From assembly GCF_002003465.1 (NCBI RefSeq), contig NZ_BDDQ01000027.1, positions 44,275 to 108,274 of the forward strand: a stretch of 64,000 nucleotides of DNA, read 5' to 3'. This stretch comes from Caenibacillus caldisaponilyticus. Lineage in GTDB: Bacteria; Bacillota; Bacilli; Bacillales; Sporolactobacillaceae. Under the pieces are notes generated by a model that searched no databases, was not told where the DNA came from, and saw only the letters and a list, made by a program, of their open reading frames with translations. Positions 29,924 to 39,012 of this stretch are shown here, piece by piece. Made by a program: the position numbers and the translations under genes. Position 1 is the stretch's first letter; each line of letters begins with the position of its first letter.

Positions 29924-30050
29924 TGATCGACACCTCGCTGAATCGATGCCATCCGATCGAGACCCGCCGGCCGCAGCCTGCGTCTCCGACAGTACAGCCC
30001 TTCTTCCTGTTAATCTCCATTATAAATCAACGCGCGAATGCTTCAAACCG

Positions 30051-30079
30051 GAATATACGGCGTGCACGTCCCATAGCAT
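30051..30079 (+). promoter_or_regulatory. Probable sigma-E promoter of ytrH-ytrI
   Basis: GAATATA (30051-30057), 14-base spacer, CATAGCAT (30072-30079) resemble the mother-cell sigma-E elements KMATATT and CATACAHT. ytrHI is a known sigma-E operon in B. subtilis. Confidence 0.65.
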
Positions 30080-30154
30080 GTTAATAGTCGAGGCGGGCTG
30101 TTTCCGTTTCTTCGCGACTCCCTGCAGCCGCGGCCGATCCGAGGAGGATGCGAG

Positions 30155-30484
30155 ATGGATTTGAAAACCTTTTCGACGATGGCGATCATGAATTTTTTCA
30201 TCGCGTTCGGCGTGCTCATCGGCGGTTCGCTCGTCGGCGGCATCGGGGCGTTCCTCGTCAGCAAACCGCCGCTTTATGCGATGAACGATCTCGCAGGCAA
30301 ACTCAAAATTTGGGGCGTCGTCGCGGCGATCGGAGGCTCGGTCGATACGCTGGCGGAACTGCAAAAGGGGTTCCTTGAGGGGGCTCTCGGTGAAGTCATC
30401 AAACACGTGCTCTTGATCGCTTCGGCGATGTTGGGCGCCCATGCCGCCACGATCATCATCCACTGGATCACCCGGGAGCCGTAA
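30155..30484 (+). CDS. ytrH: Sporulation membrane protein YtrH
   Basis: 109-residue hydrophobic protein needed for late sporulation, acting in the mother-cell membrane. Three predicted helices: IMNFFIAFGVLIGGSLVGGIGAFLV, KIWGVVAAIGGSVDTL and VLLIASAMLGAHAATIIIHW. GAGGAGG precedes the ATG by 7 bases. ytrI follows one base after its stop, so the pair is one transcription unit. Confidence 0.93.
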   Translation: MDLKTFSTMAIMNFFIAFGVLIGGSLVGGIGAFLVSKPPLYAMNDLAGKLKIWGVVAAIGGSVDTLAELQKGFLEGALGEVIKHVLLIASAMLGAHAATIIIHWITREP

Positions 30485-30485
30485 G

Positions 30486-30998
30486 ATGCGAATCCCTCCT
30501 TACTATCGCCATCCCGATTGGCAGCGTTTTTTCGCCGGCATCGCCGTCGGCGCCATCATCGGCTTCTGTTTTTTCATTTTAATTTACGGGCTCATGCAGG
30601 AGCGGCAAATCGAAAAAATCCAACGGCAACAAAACCAAATCGAGGATTTGGCGCGCGACTACCGCACGCTGATCGAAGAACGGGAGAAGGAAAACGAAGC
30701 GCTGGAAAAACAACTGCGGGTGCAGGAAATCCGCGTGGACATTCGCACGGAAAAAGAGCCGGTCGACCAAATGATCAAGCTTGAGCTAAAACAAGCGATC
30801 GCCGAACAACTTCAAGTGTTGATCACCAAAAACATCGCGGCGGTCGCCGAAAACCACGAGTTGATCTTCCGAACGATCGAAAGCCACCCGTTTGTCGTCG
30901 AGGATAAACGCTATTACTTTAAAGTCAGAACCTTGGTCGTGTTCACGGCCGTGGAGGTGGGCGTGGTGCTGACGAAGGTGGAGACCGATTACGATTAG
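30486..30998 (+). CDS. ytrI: Sporulation membrane protein YtrI
   Basis: 170 residues: short cytoplasmic head, one transmembrane helix (FFAGIAVGAIIGFCFFILIYGL, about residues 15-36), a coiled coil (QIEKIQRQQNQIEDLARDY to LEKQLRVQEI), and a C-terminal globular part. The partner of YtrH in sigma-E controlled sporulation. ATG 30486 is chosen with GGGAG 7 bases before it; an upstream in-frame start lies inside ytrH. Confidence 0.92.
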   Translation: MRIPPYYRHPDWQRFFAGIAVGAIIGFCFFILIYGLMQERQIEKIQRQQNQIEDLARDYRTLIEEREKENEALEKQLRVQEIRVDIRTEKEPVDQMIKLELKQAIAEQLQVLITKNIAAVAENHELIFRTIESHPFVVEDKRYYFKVRTLVVFTAVEVGVVLTKVETDYD

Positions 30999-31097
30999 AC
31001 GGCGAACGCCTTGGCCGTCCGCTTCAAGAGCGCTTCGCGGTTTCTAACATTTTATTGACGTTTTGCCGAATTATAAGATTTTACGGCCGATTCCTAG

Positions 31098-31103
31098 TAT
31101 AAT
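31098..31103 (+). promoter_or_regulatory. Possible -10 of the ytzJ-like gene
   Basis: Perfect TATAAT 32 bases before the start codon; the -35 is not clear, though a TTGACG lies at 31055-31060 without proper spacing. Confidence 0.4.
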
Positions 31104-31134
31104 GTGAGTGAGAAAGCTGGGAGAGGTGATCGAA

Positions 31135-31314
31135 ATGATTATCAATCGCCGGCAAATTGCTCACGACAAAGTCCGACGCCTTGAACAAGGCTATTCCGCC
31201 TACGCGGAAACCGAGGAAGTCGCCCGTTTGATTAAAAGAGAGCTGCAAAAACGCAATATTGAAGCCATTGAAGATCAAACACCGATCGGTTACTGGTTCT
31301 ACCCAAAGGATTAA
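31135..31314 (+). CDS. Small conserved protein, YtzJ-like
   Basis: 59-residue soluble protein starting MIINRRQIAHDKVRRLEQGY and ending EDQTPIGYWFYPKD. AGGTGATCGAA precedes ATG 31135; an in-frame start at 31108 has no binding site. It lies between ytrI and nrnA where B. subtilis has the small gene ytzJ, and has its own terminator. Function unknown; naming is by position and from memory. Confidence 0.75.
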   Translation: MIINRRQIAHDKVRRLEQGYSAYAETEEVARLIKRELQKRNIEAIEDQTPIGYWFYPKD

Positions 31315-31329
31315 AAAACGTTTAGTAAA

Positions 31330-31359
31330 AGCCGACGTTTAGCGTCGGCTGCTTTGTTT
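31330..31359 (+). terminator. Terminator of the ytzJ-like gene
   Basis: AGCCGACG/CGTCGGCT stem with a TTTAG loop (31330-31350), followed by GCTTTGTTT. Confidence 0.82.
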
Positions 31360-31467
31360 AAGGGCAGGCGCCGAATGAAGCCGATCTCGGCCCGACGGAC
31401 GCAAGCCCGCGTTTGATCATCTGACGGCAGATTCAATAAAGCAGGCGCTATCCGCGCCCATTTTCAG

Positions 31468-32406
31468 TCAAGCGTTCTCACCGGTCGCCGCTTGAACGAG
31501 CTCGGCGAGCACGCGATCCGCTTCCTCCCAAGAGTAGACCGTCGCGCCGGCCGCCATCGGATGGCCGCCGCCTCCGAACTTGGCCGCGATCGCATTGACG
31601 ACCGGGCCTTTGGAGCGCAGCCGGACGCGGATTTGATCGCTTTCTTCGATGAAAAAGACCCAAGCCTTAATGCCGGCGACGTTGGAGAAGCTGTTGATGA
31701 GCTGCGACGCCTCCTCCGGGCTGACGCCGTACGACGACGTCAAATCGAGCGGAAGGCGCATGTGGCCCACGACGCCCGCGACCATTTCAAAGTGCGCCAA
31801 AATGTAACCGTTTAACCGGATGAGCGGCAAGGTCACTTCGTAGAGCTTATCGTGCAAGGCTTGGCGGTCGAACGGCTTTTCGACGAGTTTCGCGGCCGTT
31901 TTGAACGTCGTCGGAGTCGTATTGTTAAAAAGAAAGCGGCCGGTGTCGCCGACGATGCCCGCATACAGAAGCCGCGCCGCTTCGGGGGACATCACGAGGT
32001 CGGGTTTATAGTCATAAAGCTCGGCGATCATCTCGCTCACCGAACTCGCCTCAGGTTTGACCCACATGACATCCCCGTACGGATCTTCGTTCGGATGGTG
32101 GTCGATCTTGATCAAAAAATCGCCGTTCATGTAACGCCCGTCGCTCACCCGCTCTCGGTTCGCGGTATCGCAAACGATGACGAGCGCCCCCTCATAGGCG
32201 CTGTCGGGCACATCGTCCATCCGGTTCAAAAACATGAGGGATTCCGTTTCTTCGCCGGTGACGTACACCCGTTTATTCGGATAATTGTCCTTAATGAGAC
32301 AGGCGAGCCCGCCTTGCGATCCGAGGGCGTCGGGATCGGGACGGACGTGGCGGTGGATGATGATCGTCTCGTATCTCTCAATGGCTGCAAAAATTTGATC
32401 TTTCAT
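31468..32406 (-). CDS. nrnA: Bifunctional oligoribonuclease/pAp phosphatase NrnA
   Basis: DHH-family phosphoesterase that degrades 2-5 nt RNA and dephosphorylates 3'-phosphoadenosine 5'-phosphate. 312 residues: RPDPDALGSQGGL, VCDTANRERVSD, the namesake IKIDHHPNED, and the C-terminal DHHA1 domain with GGGGHPMAAGA. ATG 32406 has AGGTG 6 bases upstream; an in-frame start 18 bases earlier has none. Corresponds to B. subtilis ytqI. Confidence 0.96.
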   Translation of the reverse strand: MKDQIFAAIERYETIIIHRHVRPDPDALGSQGGLACLIKDNYPNKRVYVTGEETESLMFLNRMDDVPDSAYEGALVIVCDTANRERVSDGRYMNGDFLIKIDHHPNEDPYGDVMWVKPEASSVSEMIAELYDYKPDLVMSPEAARLLYAGIVGDTGRFLFNNTTPTTFKTAAKLVEKPFDRQALHDKLYEVTLPLIRLNGYILAHFEMVAGVVGHMRLPLDLTSSYGVSPEEASQLINSFSNVAGIKAWVFFIEESDQIRVRLRSKGPVVNAIAAKFGGGGHPMAAGATVYSWEEADRVLAELVQAATGENA

Positions 32407-32511
32407 ACCTATCACCTCTTTCAAAAACCGGCCGTTCGCATTTCCCGGCTAAAACCGTTACAATAAAAGTAAACAACCCATGAAGCCATATCAAAACATG
32501 GAGGTTCCGAC

Positions 32512-32826
32512 ATGCCGTCATTGATCATATTGATCATTTTATCGCTTGTCATGTTTTGTTTCTACCGGGTGCGGGCCATGAAAATCCGCGAACCGTATCG
32601 CAAAAAATATACGACGGCCAAAGCGAGCGTCGGACTCGGCGCGTTCTTGCTTTTCTTCGGCGCCAACCGCTTGTTCATCCGCCCGACCGCCGTCACCGCA
32701 ATCATCTGCGGCATCTTCATTCTGTATGGCCTGTTCGTCATCCTTTACAGTTTTCGCGAGCTGAAGTATTATTTGCCGAAAGTCGTTGAAGAAGCGCGCA
32801 AAACATCGGTCAATAACGGTCGATGA
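32512..32826 (+). CDS. ytpI: Membrane protein YtpI
   Basis: 104 residues with three transmembrane helices (SLIILIILSLVMFCFYRV, AFLLFFGANRLFI, AIICGIFILYGLFVILYSF) and a charged C-terminus. GGAGG 7 bases before the ATG. Its 3' end overlaps the convergent ytoI gene by 17 bases. Function unknown. Confidence 0.92.
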   Translation: MPSLIILIILSLVMFCFYRVRAMKIREPYRKKYTTAKASVGLGAFLLFFGANRLFIRPTAVTAIICGIFILYGLFVILYSFRELKYYLPKVVEEARKTSVNNGR

Positions 32827-34120
32827 ATTGGGCCAGGATAAACGCTTTGCCGACGGTTTGGTCATTGTGGTACATTTCGATGTCGACCTTGCCGTAGCGC
32901 CTCGTCACATCGAGAATTTTCGGACGGATGTCGATGACGCTGTCGATTTGGACCGGTTTGATGAAATAAAGGGTGATGTTTTCCACGACGACATCGCCCT
33001 TTTTCTGTTTTCGCAACAGCCGCCCGGCCACCGCCGCAACGACCGTAGCCGCCGCTCCGTGCGACAACGTGCCGAGATGATTCGTCATCTGCGGAGCGAC
33101 CGTAAATCGAAACAAATCGCCGTCTTCCGTCAACTGGGCAGTGATCAAATCGTCGATCGTCTCCCCGACTTGCGGCTGTTTTTGGATCATTTGCATCGCC
33201 TTCAAAACGTCCTGCCGGGTGATGATGCCGAGCAGATTTTTCGCTTCCCCGACGACCGGCAGGCATTCGATCCCTTCCCAGATCATCCGATGCGCAGCGG
33301 CCGCCACCGACGTCGACAGGCCGACGGTGATCGGGTCTCTCGTCATGACTTTTTCAATCGGCGCCTCTTCTTCCTGTCCGATGATATCCTTTGCCGTGAC
33401 GATGCCGTGCACGCGGCGGTCCCGGTCGATGACCGGATAACGGCTGTGCCCGGTTTCCTCATTCAGGCGGCGCCATTCCCGGACGGTGTCGTCCTTATAA
33501 AGGTAAAAGGTGTCTTCGAAGGGAATCAAGATGTCCGACACATGGATAATTTCTTTTTTAATGAGCCGGTCATATATGGCGCGGTTGATCATGGCGGCGG
33601 TCGTAAAGGTGTCGTAAGAGGTCGATATCACCGGCAGGCGCAGTTCATCGGCGAGCCGCTTCACCTCATCGCTCGCGTCAAAACCGCCGGTGATGAGCAC
33701 CGCCGCCCCCGCCTTCAAAGCATATTCATGCGCCTTATCGCGGTTGCCGACGATCAAAAGGCCTCCGGCTTCGACGTAACGCATCATGTCTTCCAATCTC
33801 ATGGCGCCGATGAAAAAGCGGTGCAGCGTTTTATGCAACCCGTCCCGTCCGCCGAGCACCTGCCCGTCGACGATGTTGACGACTTCGGCAAACGTCAGTT
33901 TTTCGATGTTTCCCTTGTGCTTTTTTTCAATGCGGATCGTCCCGACCCGCTCGATCGTGCTCACATAGCCTTGGTTTTCCGCCTCTTTGATCGCGCGGTA
34001 GGCCGTCCCTTCGCTGACGCCGAGATCCTTCGCCACTTGACGGACCGAGATGCGATCGCCGATCTCAAGGCGTTTGATATAGTCTAAAATTTGTTCATGC
34101 TTGGTCCGCAACCCGTTCAC
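32810..34120 (-). CDS. ytoI: CBS-domain regulator-like protein YtoI
   Basis: 436 residues with four parts: N-terminal winged helix (EQILDYIKRLEIGDRISVRQVAKDLGVSEGTAYRAIKEAE), DRTGG-like domain (about 75-180), two CBS repeats (about 190-310; VMTRDPITVGLSTSVAAAAHRM), and a C-terminal hotdog domain (about 320-430; MTNHLGTLSHGAAATVV). The combination points to a ligand-sensing DNA-binding protein, possibly sensing adenine nucleotides and an acyl compound; target and ligand are not known. Confidence 0.92.
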   Translation of the reverse strand: MNGLRTKHEQILDYIKRLEIGDRISVRQVAKDLGVSEGTAYRAIKEAENQGYVSTIERVGTIRIEKKHKGNIEKLTFAEVVNIVDGQVLGGRDGLHKTLHRFFIGAMRLEDMMRYVEAGGLLIVGNRDKAHEYALKAGAAVLITGGFDASDEVKRLADELRLPVISTSYDTFTTAAMINRAIYDRLIKKEIIHVSDILIPFEDTFYLYKDDTVREWRRLNEETGHSRYPVIDRDRRVHGIVTAKDIIGQEEEAPIEKVMTRDPITVGLSTSVAAAAHRMIWEGIECLPVVGEAKNLLGIITRQDVLKAMQMIQKQPQVGETIDDLITAQLTEDGDLFRFTVAPQMTNHLGTLSHGAAATVVAAVAGRLLRKQKKGDVVVENITLYFIKPVQIDSVIDIRPKILDVTRRYGKVDIEMYHNDQTVGKAFILAQFIDRY

Positions 34121-34221
34121 CGCCTTTCGGAATGGTCATGAATGAAGGCGCCGTTGCCAATAACGGCGATCGGTTGTCCAACGAAAGAAGCCAAAGGCCC
34201 CGTCTTCGCCCGGGCGCCCAT

Positions 34222-34253
34222 AAGAAAAAGCGGATCGGAGCTGTCGATCCGCT
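34222..34253 (-). terminator. Terminator after ytkL
   Basis: AGCGGATCG/CGATCCGCT stem (9 pairs, 34229-34253) followed by TTTTCTT on the minus strand. It ends the whole DUF4178-to-ytkL unit if that is one operon. Confidence 0.88.
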
Positions 34254-34265
34254 GGACTTCCCCTT

Positions 34266-34946
34266 TTACAGCTCGATGCTTTCCCCTGAGGCGAGCACCT
34301 TGCCGCGCCCGTTCAACTTGCTGACAAAAGCGATGGGGTCTTGCTCGATGACCGGGAACGTATTGTAGTGAATCGGCACGACGGTTTTCGCCTTCACCCA
34401 TTCGGCGGCAACGAGCGCGTCTTCCGGTCCCATCGTATAGTTGTCGCCGATCGGCAGGAATGCGAGGTCGATGTCGTAGCGCTCCCCGAGCAGTTTCATG
34501 TCGGAGAATAAAGCGGTGTCGCCGGCATGGTAGATCGTTTTGCCGTCGATTTTCAAGAGAAGGCCGCCCGGCATGCCGGTGTAAATGATTTGGCCGTTTT
34601 CGTCGGTGTAACTTGAGCCGTGAAAAGCGAGCGTGTATTGAACGCGGCCGAAATCGAAGTTGTAACCGCCGCCGATCGACATGCCGTGGGCTTTCAGTCC
34701 TTTGCTTTGCGCATAGTCCGCCAGTTCGGCAACGGCGACGATCGTCGCATCATGCTTTTGCGCCAGATCAAAAGCGTCACCGACGTGGTCGTTATGGCCG
34801 TGCGTGAGCAAAATATAATCGAGTTTCGGCAAGTCGTCGGGTTGAATGGTGCATTGGCCGTTGCCGGTGATGAACGGATCGATGATGAGGTTCGCCTTCG
34901 CCGCTTCAATAAGCACGACGGAGTGGCCATGGTACGTGACCTTCAT
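34266..34946 (-). CDS. ytkL: Metallo-beta-lactamase-fold hydrolase, UPF0173 (YtkL)
   Basis: 226-residue metal-dependent hydrolase of unknown substrate. Starts [15 protein letters not shown]; metal ligands in [12 protein letters not shown], then [12 protein letters not shown] and [10 protein letters not shown]. Close to the UPF0173 consensus throughout. Only 34 bases after the aminopropyltransferase gene, so it is probably part of that operon although it is conserved elsewhere without it. Confidence 0.93.
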   Translation of the reverse strand: MKVTYHGHSVVLIEAAKANLIIDPFITGNGQCTIQPDDLPKLDYILLTHGHNDHVGDAFDLAQKHDATIVAVAELADYAQSKGLKAHGMSIGGGYNFDFGRVQYTLAFHGSSYTDENGQIIYTGMPGGLLLKIDGKTIYHAGDTALFSDMKLLGERYDIDLAFLPIGDNYTMGPEDALVAAEWVKAKTVVPIHYNTFPVIEQDPIAFVSKLNGRGKVLASGESIEL

Positions 34947-34980
34947 CGCGCATCCTCTCCCTTACAGATATTTTCCGTTA

Positions 34981-36534
34981 TTAATAATATAACCAAGCCT
35001 TCTCGTACATTTCAATCAAATCAGGGTGAAGCAGGGTGTTCGGCTTTAAGACGACCTTTTTTCCGTGCTCATAAATGTTGTGATCGATGTCTTTCCCGAA
35101 GCTGTCGAGGGTGTGCAGCACGCCTGTGGTCAAATATTTCGTCGGCACGTCTTTCAACCGGATGTCATCGATTTTGAATGGATGCCGAGCCGCCAGGACA
35201 AATCCCCAATCGCCGAAACTCGGCACGTCGACGTGCAGGTTTTGCGTGTATAATCCCGTCGCCTTCACCGTCTTGTCGATCGTCCAGTAAACCTTTCTTG
35301 CAAACGTCGGACTGGTCGCCTGAACGACGAGGGCGCCGTCCCGGGCGAGATGGTTTCGGGCCAGCGCATAGAATTCTTCGGTGTACACTTTATTCAGATT
35401 GGTATTGTTCGGATCGGGAAGGTCGATGATGATGACGTCATAAATGCGGTCCGCCTTTTTCAGAAATTGAAAGGCATCTTGATTGATCACGCGGACGCGC
35501 GGGTTGCTCAACGAATGGCGATTGACGGACGTCAGCAGCGGATTCGTCTTTGCCAGGTTCGTCATCGCCGGATCGAGATCGACCAATGTGATCGAACGGA
35601 TGCTTTTATATTTGAGGAGTTCGCGGGCGGCGAGGCCATCCCCGCCCCCCAGGATCAACGCCTTTTTGGGATGGGCGGCGAGGGCGACCGCCGGATGGAC
35701 GAGCACTTCGTGATAGCGGTATTCGTCGGCCGAACTGAACTGCAGGTTGCCGTCGAGAAACAGGCGCGTATCGCCCTGCTCCTTCGTGATCACGATGCGT
35801 TGATATTTTGAGGTCTCGCTAAAAACGATCGGATCGCGATAAAGTTTTTGTTCGAAACTAAAGGCCGTCTCATCTCCGAAAAAGACCCCGGCGACGAGGA
35901 TGACGCCGATAACCGCCCCCGCCGCCAGCCAACGGCCTCTTTTTTTCATTTCGGCTCGGAACGTCCAAAAGATCCAAAACGCCACGGCCAAATTGACACA
36001 GGCGACAAGAAAACCGGTTTTCACAAGTCCGAAAGCGGGACGCAGCCAAAAGGCGAACAACACCCCGCCGATCAGTCCACCCGCGTAATCGGAGAAAAGC
36101 ACGCGCGCCGTGCTGCGATGGATCGCCTCCCCAATCTCGTTGGCCTTGCGGATCAAAATCGGCAATTCCAAGCCCGTCAGCGCGCCGACCGCCGTCACCG
36201 CGGCATACAAAAAGAGCGCATCGGAGCCCTCCGGCAAATAGGCGGTGATGCCGAAGAGCAAAAACGGCGAAAGGCCGCCGATTAAAGCGACAGCGTATTC
36301 CACCGCGATAAAAGCGGGAATCAACCGCTTCATCACTTTTTCGCTCAGAAAAGCACCGATGCCCATGCCGGTCAGAAATAAAGAAATGGTGAGCGTGTAT
36401 TGCGTGACCCCGTCCCCCAATATGTATGAGCCGAGCGCACCGAACAACACTTCAAAGGCGATGCCGCAAATGGAGACGATCCCCGACGCCCAATACAAAC
36501 ATTTGGTCTGTTTCATCTTTAACCGTTGGTCCAT
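34981..36534 (-). CDS. Membrane-anchored spermidine synthase-like aminopropyltransferase
   Basis: 517 residues in two parts. Residues 1-225 hold about seven transmembrane helices (IVSICGIAFEVLFGALGSYILG and so on). The C-terminal half is a spermidine synthase fold: substrate gate QLFL-type RLFLDGNLQFSSADEYRYHE, SAM-like GGGDGLAARELLKY, DLDPAM and catalytic DLPDPNN. It would transfer an aminopropyl group from decarboxylated SAM, possibly at the membrane surface. Start at 36534 has AGGGG 8 bases upstream. Last or second-last gene of the PspA-type operon. True substrate unknown. Confidence 0.88.
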   Translation of the reverse strand: MDQRLKMKQTKCLYWASGIVSICGIAFEVLFGALGSYILGDGVTQYTLTISLFLTGMGIGAFLSEKVMKRLIPAFIAVEYAVALIGGLSPFLLFGITAYLPEGSDALFLYAAVTAVGALTGLELPILIRKANEIGEAIHRSTARVLFSDYAGGLIGGVLFAFWLRPAFGLVKTGFLVACVNLAVAFWIFWTFRAEMKKRGRWLAAGAVIGVILVAGVFFGDETAFSFEQKLYRDPIVFSETSKYQRIVITKEQGDTRLFLDGNLQFSSADEYRYHEVLVHPAVALAAHPKKALILGGGDGLAARELLKYKSIRSITLVDLDPAMTNLAKTNPLLTSVNRHSLSNPRVRVINQDAFQFLKKADRIYDVIIIDLPDPNNTNLNKVYTEEFYALARNHLARDGALVVQATSPTFARKVYWTIDKTVKATGLYTQNLHVDVPSFGDWGFVLAARHPFKIDDIRLKDVPTKYLTTGVLHTLDSFGKDIDHNIYEHGKKVVLKPNTLLHPDLIEMYEKAWLYY

Positions 36535-36612
36535 AAAGGTTTCCCCTTGCCGAAAACGGATGAACTTTCGGAAGCCGTCAGCCGTTGGTTAACCTCCGCC
36601 GCGGTCTCCTCC

Positions 36613-37008
36613 TTAGGTGATCGATGCCCCGATGACGAGGCCGAGGCCGACCGATACCGCAAACGAAATGATGCCGACGGCGAGGTTCCCTTCTTTCAAT
36701 TTTTCCTGTACGGAAAATTTCGGCGTCAACCATTCCAAGAGAAAATAGACGAGGATTTCAAGAATGACGCCAAGCCCGCCCCAGAGCAGCGTGACGGTCA
36801 CGGTTTCCCCTTCAAGTATGGCAAACAAAAGCACGATGCTGATGCCGATGATTTTTCCGGCGACCGAGACGGCCACCGCCGCATTGCCGCCGGCGATTTC
36901 GTCCCAATCCTTATACTTGGTCGTCACGAGTTCAAACAGCACGACGCCGATGAACACGATGACGGCGGAGACAAGAAAATACAACAAAGTGAGGTACAGA
37001 GCGTCCAC
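36613..37008 (-). CDS. DUF350 membrane protein
   Basis: 131 residues with four transmembrane helices (LYLTLLYFLVSAVIVFIGVVLFELV, VSVAGKIIGISIVLLFAI, LLWGGLGVILEILVYFLLEWL, AVGIISFAVSVGLGLVIGASI), the two-fold DUF350 repeat. Same family as E. coli YjfL. GTG 37008 is chosen with GGAGG 7 bases upstream; the frame continues 36 bases further without a site. Sits in the PspA/aminopropyltransferase operon, as in many genomes. Confidence 0.9.
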   Translation of the reverse strand: MDALYLTLLYFLVSAVIVFIGVVLFELVTTKYKDWDEIAGGNAAVAVSVAGKIIGISIVLLFAILEGETVTVTLLWGGLGVILEILVYFLLEWLTPKFSVQEKLKEGNLAVGIISFAVSVGLGLVIGASIT

Positions 37009-37080
37009 ACATGTCCCTCCTCGCGGATGATCGTTTTTATACATCGAATGACGGCGGTTTTCTTTTTCAAGCGAACGGGG

Positions 37081-37650
37081 TTATTTCCCCTCTTCGGGGC
37101 CGCCGCCCCGGAACGGCGTCGAACGGAAGAGCGGAATGGAGCCGGGCCCCTTATAATGCCCGCCGGACTGGTTATAGCCGCGATAACAGCCGCCCGTCAT
37201 CTGACAGCGCCAGCCTTGCCGATGCCGCCAATCGTGCGTATCCAAAAGTTGGTCAAGCAGATAATACGACAAGAGCCCGTCAAAAAAACTAGGTTGATAG
37301 TTATCGCGCACAAAATCATATGGAGCGACTTCGATGTCGGTTTTGTTCGGATCATCCTTGTTCGGCATGAGGGTGACAAAATAATCGTCATACACGAGCA
37401 CTTGTTTATCGTTGACGACCTTCGAGACGCGCTCCGGCCGCTTCGCTTTTTCCAACGTTTTCGCCACTTCAGAAAGCGGTTTGTCGGCGATAAAAATTTT
37501 GGCGACCTCCTCCGGATCGGCGCTGCTTCTCACCGTATCGGCGATCTCGTATTTGTCTTCAATGATTTCCAAAATCGAGGGGCCGAAAAAAGAACAGGCC
37601 GCAAGCACCCATGAAGCGGTAAAGAGCAAAAGAATCAGCTTCACTTTCAA
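37081..37650 (-). CDS. DUF4247 lipoprotein
   Basis: 189 residues with a lipoprotein signal peptide (KVKLILLLFTASWVLAAC, lipid on Cys19). The mature part has DTVRSSADPEEVAKIF, YDDYFVTLMPNKDD and a Gly/Arg/Pro-rich tail. DUF4247 proteins are Bacillaceae surface proteins of unknown role that accompany PspA and DUF350. Outside the membrane, it could relay envelope stress to the membrane partners; that is inference. Confidence 0.87.
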   Translation of the reverse strand: MKVKLILLLFTASWVLAACSFFGPSILEIIEDKYEIADTVRSSADPEEVAKIFIADKPLSEVAKTLEKAKRPERVSKVVNDKQVLVYDDYFVTLMPNKDDPNKTDIEVAPYDFVRDNYQPSFFDGLLSYYLLDQLLDTHDWRHRQGWRCQMTGGCYRGYNQSGGHYKGPGSIPLFRSTPFRGGGPEEGK

Positions 37651-37686
37651 CGCCCGTCTCCCCCCTTCATATCCACATGAAGCCGC

Positions 37687-37729
37687 GGGCGCTCAAACCG
37701 GGCGGCCCATCCCCCCGGATCAAGCGCCC
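37687..37729 (-). other. GC-rich hairpin between pspA and the DUF4247 gene
   Basis: 37687-37693 pairs with 37723-37729 and 37698-37702 with 37714-37718. No T-run on the minus strand; possible mRNA processing or stability element. Confidence 0.4.
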
Positions 37730-37769
37730 GCCCGCTCCAACGACGCCCATCGCAGCGCCGCCCCGGCGG

Positions 37770-38438
37770 TCATTCTTTTCCAAGCTGCTTCTTTAGGCGC
37801 TCCAATTCTTCATCCACGCTGTTTTTTTCCAGTTTTTCAAATTCTTCATCCAGGCTGCGATTGGCGGCGCGTAAATCTTCGCTCGTTTCCGCCTCGGCCT
37901 CAAACCGCAGTACTTTCTCTTCCATGCGCTCGAAACCGCTCTTCGCCTCATCCGAACCGATCGAGGAGAGGCTGCGGTTGATTTTGACCTTCGTTTTTGC
38001 CGATTCGGCCCGGGCTTTCAAGGAGTCTCGCTTCAATTCCATCTCTTGATACTCGGCCTTCATTTCCCGCAACTTATGTTTCAAATCTTCGACGTCCGCT
38101 TTGGCCCGCTCCCATGACTCTTTCAAAGTGGCGGCTTGAGATTCATGAAGTTTTTTATCTTCTAGAGCGCGGCGGGCCAAGTCTTCATCGCCGGCTTCCA
38201 ACGCCTTAATCGCTTGGGACTGGCGCTTTTCGACGAGTTTCTGGGCTTCCGTATATTTTTTGTGCAGCATCTTTTCATTGGCCATTTGCTTGGCGACCGC
38301 GGTTTCCGCTTCACGGATATCCTCCGCCATGTCGCGCATGAATTGGTCGAGCATTTTGACGGGATCTTCGGCTTTGTCCAACAAGGCGTTCAATTCGGCG
38401 GCCATGATCGTCTTGACCCTTTTGAAAAGCTTAAACAT
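37770..38438 (-). CDS. PspA/IM30 family membrane-stress protein
   Basis: 222 residues, nearly all coiled coil (EDIREAETAVAKQMANEK to EFEKLEKNS), with the ESCRT-III-like PspA fold that binds inner-leaflet lipids and protects damaged membranes. ATG 38438 has GAGGAGG 7 bases upstream. It follows the DUF4178 gene by 32 bases and leads into DUF4247/DUF350/aminopropyltransferase; this paralogue context differs from LiaH or stand-alone PspA. Confidence 0.93.
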   Translation of the reverse strand: MFKLFKRVKTIMAAELNALLDKAEDPVKMLDQFMRDMAEDIREAETAVAKQMANEKMLHKKYTEAQKLVEKRQSQAIKALEAGDEDLARRALEDKKLHESQAATLKESWERAKADVEDLKHKLREMKAEYQEMELKRDSLKARAESAKTKVKINRSLSSIGSDEAKSGFERMEEKVLRFEAEAETSEDLRAANRSLDEEFEKLEKNSVDEELERLKKQLGKE

Positions 38439-38470
38439 AAACATTCCTCCTCAAAGAATGTTCCCAGGTT

Positions 38471-38977
38471 TTATTTGCTTCCGGCAATGATCGAAAATTC
38501 GTATTCATCCGCCGTCCAACCTTTGGAGACCTCGATATCGCCTCCCCATATTTCCACGGCCAAATACACGTCGTCGTCTTCATTGGAAAAATCGAAATAA
38601 CGAACCTTTTGACCGGTGAGATGGAGGTTCCGGCCCTGTCCGGTGACGTTGGCCGTCCCCTTTTCATCCAAGTAAAACGTGATGCCGTCCAGTTCCAGCT
38701 TTTTCGGAATCGGTTCTTCAATTTCATAATGGATCTTTTCAAACACCGATATTTCCAAATCATCGTCCATTTCCACGGAAAGCCAAAGGGTTCGCTCCCC
38801 GCCTTCCAGTTGATATTCATGCCATATAAATCCTCGGTCGTTAAAGGTGATCTTGCCGACCACTTGGTAATCCGCCAGTTCATACGTTACCATGTCGCCG
38901 ACGCGTAAATTCATCAGCGTCCGCTTTTCGATTTCCGGCTCATTGTCTCTCTTGAATAGCCGGGAAAACCACCCCAC
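38471..38977 (-). CDS. DUF4178 protein
   Basis: 168 residues, soluble, beta-rich, with LRVGDMVTYELADYQVVGKITFNDRG and EYQLEGGERTLWLSVEMDDDLEISV, the DUF4178 core. GTG 38977 is preferred because AGAGGTG is 6 bases upstream; an ATG two codons earlier touches the site. First gene of the PspA operon, directly after a sigma-W-like promoter. Function unknown. Confidence 0.87.
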   Translation of the reverse strand: MGWFSRLFKRDNEPEIEKRTLMNLRVGDMVTYELADYQVVGKITFNDRGFIWHEYQLEGGERTLWLSVEMDDDLEISVFEKIHYEIEEPIPKKLELDGITFYLDEKGTANVTGQGRNLHLTGQKVRYFDFSNEDDDVYLAVEIWGGDIEVSKGWTADEYEFSIIAGSK

Positions 38978-39012
38978 GGTCATCACCTCTATTCTCACAT
39001 TTTACTACGGTT

